Assembly: GCF_005960665.1 (NCBI RefSeq)
Contig: NZ_CP040676.1
Location: 2,142,001-2,206,000 of the forward strand
DNA length: 64,000 nucleotides
Source of the DNA: Exiguobacterium mexicanum
GTDB taxonomy: Bacteria > Bacillota > Bacilli > Exiguobacteriales > Exiguobacteriaceae
Direction: 5' to 3'
Shown here: in pieces, positions 1-8,364 of the stretch
Position numbering within the stretch: the stretch's first letter is position 1
How the letters are laid out: every line of letters starts with the position of its first letter
Position numbers and translations under genes: made by a program
The notes under the pieces: generated by a model
Database searches by the model: none
The model's input: the letters and a program-made list of their open reading frames with translations, nothing else
Told to the model about the DNA's origin: nothing

Positions 1-1298
1 CGATTCTCGCTGATTACCGGGGGGCCATCCTGCTCATCACCCATGACCGTTATTTCTTGAACCGAGTCACGAATCATATCCTTGAAATCGCCGATGGCAC
101 GAGTTACTTCTATGACGGCAACTATGAGCTCTTCCTTGAGAAGCGTGCCGAACGAAAAGCCCGGTCGCATTCAATGGAGCAAAAGCGGCAAAACATCTTG
201 CGTCGTGAGCTCGCTTGGCTGCGTCGTGGTGCCAAGGCGCGGACGACGAAACAGAAGGCACGCATCCAGCGCGTCGAGGACTTGAAGCATCAAGAGACGC
301 TTGCCGAGGATGAGGCGCTCGAAGTATCCGTCGGTTCGCGCCGCCTCGGGAAAAAAGTAATCGAGGTGGAGAACTTGTCCTTCGGTTATGACGATCACTT
401 GCTCATTGAAGATTTCACGTGGTTGTTCGGACGCCGGGAACGGTATGGCATCGTCGGACCAAACGGGAGTGGGAAAACGACACTCATGAACTTGCTTGCC
501 CACCGCCTCGAACCGACGAACGGAACGGTCGTCCACGGGGAAACCGTCCATCTCGGATATTATGGGCAACAAGTCGAATTCGAAGACACGACGCGACGCG
601 TTATCGACGAGATCGAGCGCATCGCCCAAGTCATCTATACGCCGGACGGCGAAACGATCACGGCCAGTCAGATGCTCGAACGCTTCCTATTCACCCCGGA
701 CGCGCAATACAAACCGATTGCCAAACTGTCGGGTGGAGAGAAACGCCGCCTCGTCTTGCTTCGGATTTTAATGGACGAGCCGAACGTGCTATTTTTAGAT
801 GAACCGACGAACGATCTCGACACGGAGACATTGTCCGTCCTCGAGGACTATTTGGAGTCGTTCCCAGGCACGGTCATCGCCGTCAGTCACGACCGCTATT
901 TCTTAGATCGGATCGCCGAACAGCTGATTGCGTTCGAAGACGGGACGATCAACGTTTATCATGCGGAGTACAGTGACTATTTGGCCACACTCCAAGAACA
1001 GACGAAGCAACAAGTGAAAAAAGAATCGAAAGAGAAGAAAGAACGTGTCAAAGTCGATGTCGTCAAATTCACTTTTAAAGAGCAGAAAGAATGGGAGACG
1101 ATCGAGGATGATATCGCCTCTCTCGAATCTGAGATCGAGGCAGCCGAGGCACGGCTCGCCGCAGCGGGTAGCGACCTCGGTAAAGTGAATGAACTGTACG
1201 CCGACATTGCCGCGTTGAAAGAAGCGCTCGATGCGAAGATGGAGCGATGGGAATATTTATCGGAGATTGATGAACAAATTCAAGCACAGAAGAACTAA
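1..1298 (+). CDS. ABC-F family ATPase, C-terminal part (Uup/YfmR type)
   Basis: The reading frame is open from the left edge, so the N-terminal ATPase half is outside the window. Visible first are the end of domain 1 with its H-switch (LLITHDRYF), then the charged interdomain linker, then a full second ATPase domain: Walker A GPNGSGKTT, signature LSGGEKRRL, Walker B VLFLDEPTNDLD and H-switch SHDRYF. A C-terminal coiled-coil tail of about 80 residues rich in Glu, Ala and Lys follows, as in Uup/YfmR proteins. There is no membrane segment, which separates it from transporter ATPases. ABC-F proteins of this group bind the ribosome and help resolve stalled translation; that role is inferred from family. 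The gene ends at a strong terminator shared with liaR. The exact subfamily is uncertain because half the protein is missing. Confidence 0.9.
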   Translation, partial: ILADYRGAILLITHDRYFLNRVTNHILEIADGTSYFYDGNYELFLEKRAERKARSHSMEQKRQNILRRELAWLRRGAKARTTKQKARIQRVEDLKHQETLAEDEALEVSVGSRRLGKKVIEVENLSFGYDDHLLIEDFTWLFGRRERYGIVGPNGSGKTTLMNLLAHRLEPTNGTVVHGETVHLGYYGQQVEFEDTTRRVIDEIERIAQVIYTPDGETITASQMLERFLFTPDAQYKPIAKLSGGEKRRLVLLRILMDEPNVLFLDEPTNDLDTETLSVLEDYLESFPGTVIAVSHDRYFLDRIAEQLIAFEDGTINVYHAEYSDYLATLQEQTKQQVKKESKEKKERVKVDVVKFTFKEQKEWETIEDDIASLESEIEAAEARLAAAGSDLGKVNELYADIAALKEALDAKMERWEYLSEIDEQIQAQKN

Positions 1299-1299
1299 A

Positions 1300-1331
1300 A
1301 ACAAGGATCACGCGTCGGCGTGATCCTTGTT
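1300..1331. terminator. Bidirectional terminator between the ABC-F gene and liaR
   Basis: A perfect 14-bp stem (AACAAGGATCACGC with its complement) closes a GTCG loop. A and T tracts flank it, so it can serve both converging genes. Confidence 0.85.
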
Positions 1332-1384
1332 TGTCGTGTAGCCATGTATGGACAATTCGAGTGCAGCGCTTGGAAGCACCCTGT

Positions 1385-2020
1385 TCATCCTTTACTGACG
1401 ATATTATGTTGAAACGCATAAACGACGGCTTGCGTCCGGTCGTAGACGTCAAGCTTCGTCAAAATGTTGGAGACGTGTGTCTTCACCGTCTTCAACGAGA
1501 TGTATAGTTCATCGGCGATGACTTGGTTCGATTTCCCTTCCGCCATCAATTGCAAAATCTCACGTTCCCTTGCCGTCAGACTCTCGTGCAACGTCTTTTC
1601 CGGATGTCGGAGCCGTTCGAGCATCTTGCCCGTCACTTGGGCGGCCATGACCGGATTGCCGGCTGCCGTTTGACGAATCGCGTCGGCGATCTCGTTGGCG
1701 TTCGCCGTTTTCAAGACGTAACTCATTGCCCCGGCCTCGATGACCGGATACACTTTCTCGTCATCCAAGAAACTCGTCACGACTAAAATCTTGGCCTCTT
1801 TCCAACTCGCCTTGATCCGCTTCGTCGACTCGACCCCATCGACAGGTTCCATCACTAAATCCATCAAGACGACATCGGGCTTCTCGGCGATGGCAAGCTC
1901 GGCCCCTGTCGCGCCGTCCGATGCTTCTCCGACGACTTCGATGTCAGGCTGCGTCGACAGAAACGCCGAGACGCCGGCCCGCACCATCTCATGGTCATCA
2001 ATCAATACGACTCGAATCAT
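1385..2020 (-). CDS. liaR: LiaR/VraR-type response regulator
   Basis: This 211-residue NarL-family regulator has a receiver domain (about 1-120) with acidic pocket DD at 8-9 and phosphoacceptor Asp54 (VLMDLVM). A LuxR-type helix-turn-helix follows (about 148-205, beginning LTAREREILQLM). Its start overlaps the end of liaS by four bases (ATGA), so the two are translationally coupled. It is the last gene of a five-gene minus-strand operon in the order liaI, liaH, liaF, liaS, liaR. In the Lia/VraSR family this regulator responds to cell-wall antibiotics and other envelope stress and activates liaIH. The assignment rests on the gene cluster as much as on the protein, since NarL regulators resemble each other. 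Confidence 0.9.
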   Translation of the reverse strand: MIRVVLIDDHEMVRAGVSAFLSTQPDIEVVGEASDGATGAELAIAEKPDVVLMDLVMEPVDGVESTKRIKASWKEAKILVVTSFLDDEKVYPVIEAGAMSYVLKTANANEIADAIRQTAAGNPVMAAQVTGKMLERLRHPEKTLHESLTAREREILQLMAEGKSNQVIADELYISLKTVKTHVSNILTKLDVYDRTQAVVYAFQHNIVSKG

Positions 2021-3045
2021 TCTAACCCCTCCACTTGTTGTTTCACACGCACTTCAATCTGAGTACCGACGCCTGGCACACTGACGAGTCGTAACGTCCC
2101 GCCGACCTCAGCCGTCCTCTCTCTTATCGATTGTAAGCCATATGAGGCGACTTGTGTATCATCGACATTAAAGCCGATCCCGTCGTCGTTTATTTTTAAG
2201 ATGACCGTCTGTTGCACGGTCCGCATTTCGATTTCAAGTCGTTTCGCTTTCGCATGGCGAAGCGTGTTGCTGATCGCTTCTTGGACGATGCGGAACAGTT
2301 CATTCTCAGTATGTCGCGACAATTCGACTTCTTCGAGGCGCCATACGAGCTCGGTCGATTGTTTGCGTGACAGTTCTTCTAACAGGCGCTCGATTCCCGT
2401 CTTGAGCGTCATTCCTTCGAGCTCGACCGGACGGAGTTGCAACAGAAGCGAGCGCATTTCCGCCTGAGCAGTTTGTGCCATCAGTTCGACTTGTTCGATT
2501 TGTTTGGCGGCCACGTCCGGCTTCGCCTCGATCGTCTGCTTGGCTGCCGTCGTCATCATCGAGATGGCGTACAGTTGCTGGCTGACCGAATCATGTAACT
2601 CTCGGGCGACACGGCGCCGTTCTTCGACGACTGCTTCGCTGCGCGCTTCCTCGACACTGACAGGCCGGTCACCGACCCGTTTCGCCATCTCGACCATTTC
2701 TGCGCGCTGTTTCGAGATGCGTGCAATCCGTTCGAGTGTATCGCGATAAGGCGACAGCGGACGGAACGTGATTTCTTTTTGATTCTCAAGCTTCCACAAG
2801 GCAATCGCCACTTCCCGGAAGTCGCGTCGCAAATAAAAATACGAACCGACCCCGAAGATGCTACCAATCAAGACGGCGATGACGAGGATAGACACACCGA
2901 AAGGCAACCCTTCTTCACGTGTGAACAAATCTCGGAGTGAAGTCGAGTCACCTATTAAAAATGCGATCGTGACGAACAGTGCCGTCAGTAGGCTGCTAAA
3001 TAACTGATGCCAGACGACCGTCCTTGGATACGAATCCTTCTTCAT
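2017..3045 (-). CDS. liaS: LiaS/VraS-type sensor histidine kinase
   Basis: This 342-residue intramembrane-sensing kinase has two membrane segments (about 15-31 and 48-71) joined by a short extracytoplasmic loop, with no large sensor domain. The HisKA_3 dimerisation motif has His151 in RVARELHDSVSQQLYA. The HATPase domain (about 240-335) shows the N box (FRIVQEAISNTLRHA) and a DDGIGF glycine motif. The start overlaps liaF by four bases and the stop overlaps liaR by four. The short periplasmic loop fits the family pattern, where the membrane partner LiaF holds the kinase inactive until the envelope is stressed. Confidence 0.91.
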   Translation of the reverse strand: MKKDSYPRTVVWHQLFSSLLTALFVTIAFLIGDSTSLRDLFTREEGLPFGVSILVIAVLIGSIFGVGSYFYLRRDFREVAIALWKLENQKEITFRPLSPYRDTLERIARISKQRAEMVEMAKRVGDRPVSVEEARSEAVVEERRRVARELHDSVSQQLYAISMMTTAAKQTIEAKPDVAAKQIEQVELMAQTAQAEMRSLLLQLRPVELEGMTLKTGIERLLEELSRKQSTELVWRLEEVELSRHTENELFRIVQEAISNTLRHAKAKRLEIEMRTVQQTVILKINDDGIGFNVDDTQVASYGLQSIRERTAEVGGTLRLVSVPGVGTQIEVRVKQQVEGLE

Positions 3046-3734
3046 ACGGTCATCACCTCGACACTTCCGCTCATGAGCACGATATGAATCCGGACTTTTC
3101 GCGTCGCTGACGCGTAATCGTCCGATGCCGTATAAAAGCGACGATTGAACACGGGCGAATAATTCGATTCGTCGACTTGAATCTTGCCGAATCCGATTGA
3201 TGCATCAATCGAGTAATCGTAGCCGGCCGGAATGAGAATTCGGACGTCCCCGGCGAGTCCGTTCAATAATAAGAACGTCTCTCCCTCCGGAATGATGGCG
3301 CGCGACAAGTCGAGTTCGACGTCACGCAACAAGAAGAATTCATTCGTGTCTTGAAGCACGTAGTGACCGCTCTCTTTCGTCCCGAACGAAAAGGCCTGTT
3401 CTTGCCGGATATGTGACTTGAACCGACTCGATTCGAGCGGACGATTCTTGTACAGCCGATAGCCGAACATGAGCAATAAACCTGACAATACGAAGCCGAA
3501 CGCCGCCGACGAGAAGATGAGCCCGACGAGCATGATACCGCCAATCCCGTAAAAGATATAGCTGACCGGCTGATTGCCTTTGCGGCTAAAACGACGCCCG
3601 ATATACAGCAACAATAGCGGGACGACCATGCTGAAGAGGACGCTGTTACCACCCGTCGCGATATCGATAAATAGTCCAATGGCGAATAGAATAATCATAA
3701 AGCCGATGATTTGGCGTGTGTTCCAACGTTCCAC
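3042..3734 (-). CDS. liaF: LiaF-type membrane inhibitor of the Lia kinase
   Basis: The protein has 230 residues. The N-terminal half holds about four hydrophobic segments, beginning TRQIIGFMIILFAIGLFID and ending near residue 90. The soluble C-terminal half resembles the LiaF/VraT C-terminal domain, with a beta-rich stretch around GETFLLLNGLAGDVRILIP. In Bacillus and Staphylococcus, LiaF/VraT is the negative regulator or accessory sensor of LiaS/VraS. Here it directly precedes and overlaps liaS. It is separated from liaH by an 86-bp gap carrying a hairpin, so its level may depend on read-through from the strong liaI promoter plus a weaker basal promoter. No liaG gene lies between liaH and liaF, unlike the B. 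subtilis order. Confidence 0.87.
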   Translation of the reverse strand: MERWNTRQIIGFMIILFAIGLFIDIATGGNSVLFSMVVPLLLLYIGRRFSRKGNQPVSYIFYGIGGIMLVGLIFSSAAFGFVLSGLLLMFGYRLYKNRPLESSRFKSHIRQEQAFSFGTKESGHYVLQDTNEFFLLRDVELDLSRAIIPEGETFLLLNGLAGDVRILIPAGYDYSIDASIGFGKIQVDESNYSPVFNRRFYTASDDYASATRKVRIHIVLMSGSVEVMTV

Positions 3735-3777
3735 GTTGCTTCCCCCTCTCTAACAGTATGTAACATGAAGCAAAGAA

Positions 3778-3808
3778 GCGATGGCCCAACCATTCGCCGG
3801 ACCATCGC
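3778..3808 (-). terminator. Intercistronic hairpin between liaH and liaF
   Basis: On the minus strand GCGATGGTCC pairs with GGCCATCGC (one bulged or mismatched base) and is followed by a T-rich run (TTCTTTGCTT). It is a plausible partial terminator that would make liaIH far more abundant than liaFSR after induction. Confidence 0.6.
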
Positions 3809-3820
3809 TGAACCGTTGCG

Positions 3821-4492
3821 TCAGTCTTGTTTGAAACGACGCTCAAGTTCTTTTAGTTTTGCTTCGAAATCATCTTCGTCCGCTGGATCGATCTTCTCTT
3901 CAGCGGCCGGTTCTTGTTTCTTCTCTTCTGCTTTTTTCTCTTCTTCTGTGAATGGATGTGTCTTCGACGTCTCTGCCCCGAAGATTTGATCGAGCGCACC
4001 TTTCAATAAATCCAGGTTCTCACGCATTGCGAACTCATACCGTTTGTTTTGCATCTCATCGAGTTTCAATCGCATCTCGAGAGCTCGGCGCTCGAGGGCA
4101 TCGAGTTCACGTGCTCCTTCATCGAGGAGACCTTCAAAATAACGATACTGCTCACCGTAATGCTTCGACTCGAGAGCTGCCCGTTCGGCGAGCTTGTCTT
4201 CGCCTGCTTGTTTGGCGAGTTCCGTCTGCTCGTAACGCTTATCGGCCATCTGCTTGGCGTCATCGCGTTTTGTAGCAAGTTCCTCGAGCAATGACTTTTG
4301 ACGCTCAACGAGACGTTCGACTGACAGCGCCTCTTTTTCAGCACCGCGGATATGGCGGTTCAATTCGGCTTCCCCACTTGAGCGTGGAGCCGAACGTGGC
4401 CCCTCTTTATCTTGAAACTTCTTCATCTCTTTCGATAGTTCTTTCGTCAACTCGTTAGCTAAATCACGAAACTGGTCAAATGGTGTTTTCAT
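3821..4492 (-). CDS. liaH: LiaH, PspA/IM30-family envelope-stress protein
   Basis: This 223-residue protein is almost entirely charged coiled coil, without signal peptide or membrane segment, as expected for PspA/IM30 (phage-shock) proteins. The N-terminus (MKTPFDQFRDLANELTKELSK) can form an amphipathic helix. A low-complexity acidic and lysine-rich tail starts near residue 185 (EEEKKAEEKKQE). Family members assemble into large rings at the cytoplasmic face of the membrane and protect it under stress. liaI lies 22 bp upstream and supplies the membrane anchor in B. subtilis. The start follows an AAAGGAGG-type ribosome site. Confidence 0.88.
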   Translation of the reverse strand: MKTPFDQFRDLANELTKELSKEMKKFQDKEGPRSAPRSSGEAELNRHIRGAEKEALSVERLVERQKSLLEELATKRDDAKQMADKRYEQTELAKQAGEDKLAERAALESKHYGEQYRYFEGLLDEGARELDALERRALEMRLKLDEMQNKRYEFAMRENLDLLKGALDQIFGAETSKTHPFTEEEKKAEEKKQEPAAEEKIDPADEDDFEAKLKELERRFKQD

Positions 4493-4514
4493 CTTGATGT
4501 CCTCCTTTTGAATC

Positions 4515-4898
4515 TTAGCGACGGTTTACAAACTTCTGCCAAACTTGATCGAACGATTGAAAACTGCTGCGGCTCGCACGCGACCCGTCCGCATTGAAAA
4601 TCTCGACGTCTTGTTTTTGGTTGGCATACATCATATACCCTTTAAACAATACCCATGCCACCACAATCCCGATCAACGCCCAAATATTCGATAAAATTGT
4701 GATGATCCCGATCACGGCAAGCGCGCCGTAACCGATTTTTGCGCCGACATGTGTCACGGCCATAAATCTGACTCCAGCCCACAGTGCTAAGAGCGCCCCC
4801 AAACCGAACATGATCATGTTCGGTAAAAAGCCGATTAGAACGAGAACTAAAGAGATCGCGGCCACAATGAACAATACTTGCTTCACCTGGCGATTCAT
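4515..4898 (-). CDS. liaI: LiaI-like small membrane protein
   Basis: This 127-residue protein has three to four hydrophobic segments (roughly 8-25, 28-45, 54-70 and 72-90) and a short hydrophilic C-terminal tail. The tail ends SFDQVWQKFVNRR, resembling the LiaI tail. In B. subtilis LiaI is the membrane anchor for LiaH and the most strongly induced gene of the Lia response. It is the first gene of the operon, with a GAGGAGGG ribosome site. A candidate LiaR operator lies about 80-100 bp upstream. Membrane proteins of this size diverge quickly, so the name depends on position and topology. Confidence 0.8.
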   Translation of the reverse strand: MNRQVKQVLFIVAAISLVLVLIGFLPNMIMFGLGALLALWAGVRFMAVTHVGAKIGYGALAVIGIITILSNIWALIGIVVAWVLFKGYMMYANQKQDVEIFNADGSRASRSSFQSFDQVWQKFVNRR

Positions 4899-4979
4899 CG
4901 ATTATCCCTCCTCGTTAAGTACACTCTTATCATAATACGTTATTTTCAATAGTGCGACGAGCGGAAGGCTTGTTTTCCC

Positions 4980-4995
4980 TCGGTCTGTAGACTGA
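4980..4995 (-). promoter_or_regulatory. Candidate LiaR operator upstream of liaI
   Basis: An imperfect inverted repeat reads TCAGTCT-AC-AGACCGA on the minus strand, with 6 of 7 positions symmetric. It lies in the liaI/rsgA intergenic region, where a response-regulator dimer would bind. A -10-like TATTAT/TATGAT lies between it and liaI, with no clear -35, as expected of an activator-dependent promoter. Confidence 0.45.
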
Positions 4996-5142
4996 GATGA
5001 TAGCGTTCTCAAATCGTGTGTTATACTAGAGGCATCGAACAACGAAAGGATGATGTTTTATGAGCACCGTACAATTCGCAGTACACACTTTGTCAGCCAA
5101 CAGGAGGGCGACTGTCCTCCACAACTAAAAGGAGGATTCTAT

Positions 5143-6114
5143 TTGAATCAAACAACGACAACGGGACGTGTCACGGCACAGTTCCAACATATGTATACCA
5201 TCACGACTGAAAGTGCGAACTATACGTGCAGTGTCACCGGGAAATTCCGACATGAGGCCGAAAGCGAGCGCGACTATCCGGTCATCGGCGACTTCGTCGA
5301 GTTCACCGTTCGTGAGCATGGTCAAGGCGTGATTCGACGTCTCCTTGAGCGGCGCACTGTCCTGTCACGGGCAGCTGCCGGCAACGAGACGCGCGAACAA
5401 TTGATCTGCGCGAACGTCGATTTTATCTTGATCACGATGGCGTGCGGGCATGATTTCAACCTGCGCCGGCTCGAGCGCTATTCGCTCGCCGCGTGGGAAA
5501 CCGGAGCCACCCCGCTCATCATCTTGACGAAATCGGACCAAGTCGACAACGCCGAGGCGCTCGTCGATGAGCTCGCTTTGACGGTTCCGGGGGTCGATGT
5601 CTTCCCTGTCAGTTCACTCACAGGCGACGGCGTCGAGGCGTTGCGAGCCGCACTGCCGAGCGAAAGCACGATCGTACTCGTCGGTTCGTCCGGCGTCGGG
5701 AAATCGTCACTGACGAACGCGCTTGCCGGTGAGACCGTCGCCGAGACACAAGCCGTACGCGAGAGCGATGAACGCGGCAAGCACACGACGACACATCGTG
5801 AACTGTTCCGGATTGACAATTTGTTCGTCATCGACACCCCGGGCATGCGTGAGTTCGGACTTTGGGACGGGGCCGATCACCTCGACGACACGTTTCGGGA
5901 TATCGAGGCACTCGCCGAGACGTGTCGGTTCCGGGACTGTGCGCACAGCACCGAACCGGGCTGTGCCGTCCGATCCGCCATCAAAAACGGTATACTCGAT
6001 GCGAAACGCTATCAGAGCTTCGTCAAGCTCGAGCGCGAGCTCCGCTACGCGGAAAAACGGCAAGCAGAGGCGGCGCGTCTCGCTGAGAAGAAGAAACGAA
6101 AAACGAAAGCTTAA
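5143..6114 (+). CDS. rsgA: Ribosome small-subunit-dependent GTPase RsgA
   Basis: This is a circularly permuted GTPase that acts in late 30S subunit maturation. The frame is open from 5050, but the TTG at 5143 follows AAAGGAGG at the right distance, giving 323 residues. From that start: an OB-fold N-terminal domain, G4 TKSD (129-132), G5 SSLTG (157-161), P-loop GSSGVGKSS (181-189), G2 RGKHTTT (211-217) and G3 DTPG (231-234). The zinc site C-X4-C-X-H-X5-C (Cys261, Cys266, His268, Cys274) and a basic C-terminal tail follow. The G4-G5-G1-G2-G3 order is diagnostic of the family. The tail and spacing resemble the second RsgA group, so the organism may hold another copy elsewhere. Confidence 0.92.
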   Translation: MNQTTTTGRVTAQFQHMYTITTESANYTCSVTGKFRHEAESERDYPVIGDFVEFTVREHGQGVIRRLLERRTVLSRAAAGNETREQLICANVDFILITMACGHDFNLRRLERYSLAAWETGATPLIILTKSDQVDNAEALVDELALTVPGVDVFPVSSLTGDGVEALRAALPSESTIVLVGSSGVGKSSLTNALAGETVAETQAVRESDERGKHTTTHRELFRIDNLFVIDTPGMREFGLWDGADHLDDTFRDIEALAETCRFRDCAHSTEPGCAVRSAIKNGILDAKRYQSFVKLERELRYAEKRQAEAARLAEKKKRKTKA

Positions 6115-6123
6115 TCTAAGAGA

Positions 6124-6153
6124 GGAGTCACAGAAAAACTGTGGCTCCTTTTT
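6124..6153 (+). terminator. rsgA terminator
   Basis: The stem GGAGTCACAG pairs with CTGTGGCTCC around an AAAAA loop, followed by five T residues. Confidence 0.85.
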
Positions 6154-6245
6154 CGACCTTCCTGCCCTAGCACCAAGTCTTATCACCAATCCGACATTTG
6201 TGAACAATCGTTCAGAAATAGTTCGCCCAAATGCAGGTAAAACCC

Positions 6246-6274
6246 TCGAAAGTAAGCGGTTTCTCCGCTACAAT
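6246..6274 (+). promoter_or_regulatory. Sigma-A promoter of the malic enzyme gene
   Basis: A -35 of TCGAAA and a -10 of TACAAT are separated by exactly 17 bases, about 50 bp before the start codon. Confidence 0.6.
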
Positions 6275-6322
6275 GGACTCGTATTGTCACAGATTAAAAT
6301 CGCTAATTATAGGGAGAGACTT

Positions 6323-7549
6323 ATGAAAACATTGAACGAACGCGCACTCGAGATGCATGCCTTCCATCACGGAAAATTGGAAACGACACCGAAAGTCGAC
6401 GTCGACACGAAAGAAGCGCTCAGCCTCGCCTATTCACCAGGTGTCGCCGAACCGTGCCGTCGCATCGCCGAGGATAAAGAGTTGTCGTATGACTACACGC
6501 TCCGCGCCAACACGGTCGCCGTTGTCTCGGACGGGAGCGCCGTGCTCGGTCTCGGCAATATCGGTCCAGAAGCCGCACTACCGGTCATGGAAGGGAAAGC
6601 CGTCTTGTTCAAAAGCTTTGCCGGGGTCGATGCGTTCCCCATCTGTCTCGACACGCATAACGTCGACGAAATCGTCCGGACGGTCGAACTGCTTGCGCCG
6701 ACATTCGGTGCCGTCAACTTAGAAGACATTAAAGCACCCGAGTGTTTTGAAATCGAGGCCCGTTTGAAACAATCGCTCCCGATTCCCGTCTTCCATGACG
6801 ACCAACACGGGACGGCCATCGTTGTCCTAGCAGGTCTCGTCAACGCACTGCGACTCGTCGACAAGACGATGCCTGAACTTCGGGTCGTCATGAACGGTGC
6901 CGGGGCTGCCGGCATCGCCATCGCGAGACTGTTGAAGCGTTTCGGCGTCGAAGACCTCGTCATCTGTGACACGAAAGGCGCAATTTACGAAGGACGCGTC
7001 GAAGGGATGAACCCGTTCAAAGATCAAATCGCCAAAGCGACAAACCGGAAGCAACATGAAGGGACGCTCGCCGATGTGCTTCAAGGTGCCGACGTCTTCA
7101 TCGGCGTCTCGGCGGCCGGTGCCGTCACCGAAGAGATGGTTCGTTCGATGGCTGTCGACCCGGTCATCTTTGCACTCGCGAACCCGATTCCGGAGATCAT
7201 GCCGGACCTCGCGACAAAAGCTGGGGCGCGTGTCGTCGCGACCGGTCGTTCCGACTTCGCCAACCAAGTGAACAACGTCCTCGCCTTCCCTGGTATTTTC
7301 CGCGGGGCGCTTGACGTTCGCGCCACCGAGATCAACGAAGAGATGAAAGAAGCGGCCGTCCACGCGATTGCCGACTTGTTGACCGAGGAAGATCTCATAA
7401 ACGGGGTCGTCATCCCAAGCCCGTTCGATGAGCGAATCGCACCCGCCGTCGCAGTCGCAGTCGCCAAAGCCGCCGTCGAGACCGGCGTCGCCAAGCGCCC
7501 ACTCGATGAGGCAGCCATCCGTCAGCACGTCAGTCAAAAACATTTGTAA
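6323..7549 (+). CDS. ytsJ: Malic enzyme, YtsJ type
   Basis: Malate is oxidatively decarboxylated to pyruvate in the cytosol, yielding NAD(P)H. The 408-residue length matches B. subtilis YtsJ (about 410), and the sequence follows it closely from memory. Catalytic Tyr37 is in LAYSPGVAEPC and Lys92 in MEGKAVLFKSFAG. The metal ligands Glu133-Asp134 (NLEDI) and Asp159-Asp160 (HDDQHGTA) are present. The dinucleotide motif GAGAAG is at 192-197 and the C-terminal NPxPEI motif is also seen. The frame is open further upstream but the ATG at 6323 has an AGGGAGAG site and sits downstream of a good promoter. YtsJ is mainly NADP-dependent in Bacillus; cofactor choice cannot be read here. It is a single-gene unit with its own promoter and terminator. 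Confidence 0.93.
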   Translation: MKTLNERALEMHAFHHGKLETTPKVDVDTKEALSLAYSPGVAEPCRRIAEDKELSYDYTLRANTVAVVSDGSAVLGLGNIGPEAALPVMEGKAVLFKSFAGVDAFPICLDTHNVDEIVRTVELLAPTFGAVNLEDIKAPECFEIEARLKQSLPIPVFHDDQHGTAIVVLAGLVNALRLVDKTMPELRVVMNGAGAAGIAIARLLKRFGVEDLVICDTKGAIYEGRVEGMNPFKDQIAKATNRKQHEGTLADVLQGADVFIGVSAAGAVTEEMVRSMAVDPVIFALANPIPEIMPDLATKAGARVVATGRSDFANQVNNVLAFPGIFRGALDVRATEINEEMKEAAVHAIADLLTEEDLINGVVIPSPFDERIAPAVAVAVAKAAVETGVAKRPLDEAAIRQHVSQKHL

Positions 7550-7552
7550 TCC

Positions 7553-7590
7553 AAAAACTGCGCAGACCGTGACGGTCTGCGCAGTTTTTT
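7553..7590. terminator. Bidirectional terminator between ytsJ and pflA
   Basis: AAAACTGCGCAGACCGT pairs with ACGGTCTGCGCAGTTTT as a long perfect stem, with A and T tracts on either side. It serves both converging genes. Confidence 0.92.
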
Positions 7591-8305
7591 AAACGGTTCC
7601 TTGTAAGATCCCTTCCGCCCATTCGACTTCTTCCGTCGTCGGGGGTTTAATCCCTTTGAGCGGATAGTCGAGACCGAGTGCCTCCCATTTATAGACACCC
7701 ATCTCGTGGTACGGCAAAATTTCGACTTTCTCGACGTGGTCGAGCTTTTGAATGAACGCTGCCGTGCGGCGGAGCGCTCCTTCATCAAGTGTCCATTCCG
7801 GGACGAGGACGTGGCGAATCCACATTTTCGTTCCGCGCTCGGATAAATGTTCAGCAAGCGCGAGCGTGTTGACGTTGCTCCGTCCTGTCAGTTTCTTACA
7901 CATGTCATCGTCGATATGTTTGATATCGAGTAAGACGAGATCCGTATGATCTAAGATGGCGTCCAAGTTAGGGGGACGAAGTGCACCCGACGTGTCGAGC
8001 GTCGTGTGGAGCCCGTGTTTCTTCGCTTCACGCAAGAGCGCTTCTAAAAACTCTGGCTGCGCGAGCGGGTCGCCCCCTGAAATCGTGATACCGCCTTTTG
8101 ATGCTTCCATGAACGGACGATAGCTGAGCGCTTCTTGAATGACGTCCTCGGCCGAACGATGGTTATTCTTTTTGAAATCCCACGTGTCAGCGTTGTGGCA
8201 ATACAAGCAACGAAGCGCACAACCTTGTAAAAAGACGATAAAACGAATTCCCGGGCCGTCAACGGTTCCAAACGATTCGACCGAGTGTACATATCCCATT
8301 GTCAT
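7589..8305 (-). CDS. pflA: Pyruvate formate-lyase activating enzyme
   Basis: This 238-residue radical SAM enzyme uses a 4Fe-4S cluster and S-adenosylmethionine to install the glycyl radical on PflB. The cluster motif CxxxCxxC is Cys29, Cys33 and Cys36 (QGCALRCLYCHN). GGD (ISGGDPL) is the SAM-binding motif, and the N-terminus GYVHSVESFGTVDGPGIRF is typical. It lies 59 bp downstream of pflB on the same strand and starts after a GGAGG site. The gap holds a stem-loop that may shift the PflB:PflA ratio. As an oxygen-sensitive partner it is expected only in anaerobic cells. Confidence 0.96.
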   Translation of the reverse strand: MTMGYVHSVESFGTVDGPGIRFIVFLQGCALRCLYCHNADTWDFKKNNHRSAEDVIQEALSYRPFMEASKGGITISGGDPLAQPEFLEALLREAKKHGLHTTLDTSGALRPPNLDAILDHTDLVLLDIKHIDDDMCKKLTGRSNVNTLALAEHLSERGTKMWIRHVLVPEWTLDEGALRRTAAFIQKLDHVEKVEILPYHEMGVYKWEALGLDYPLKGIKPPTTEEVEWAEGILQGTV

Positions 8306-8328
8306 CGAAATGACCTCCTAACGAATGA

Positions 8329-8350
8329 GCGGCCCTCGAGTGAAGGCCGC
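8329..8350 (-). other. Stem-loop between pflB and pflA
   Basis: GCGGCC and GGCCGC form a GC-rich stem with a 10-base loop and no following T run. It looks like an mRNA stability or processing element rather than a terminator. Confidence 0.4.
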
Positions 8351-8364
8351 CAAGCCTTGATTAC

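Noticed and set aside
6827-7543. 238-codon open frame antisense to malic enzyme
   Set aside because: Compositional shadow: it covers the region coding the conserved NAD(P)-binding part and has no start signals.
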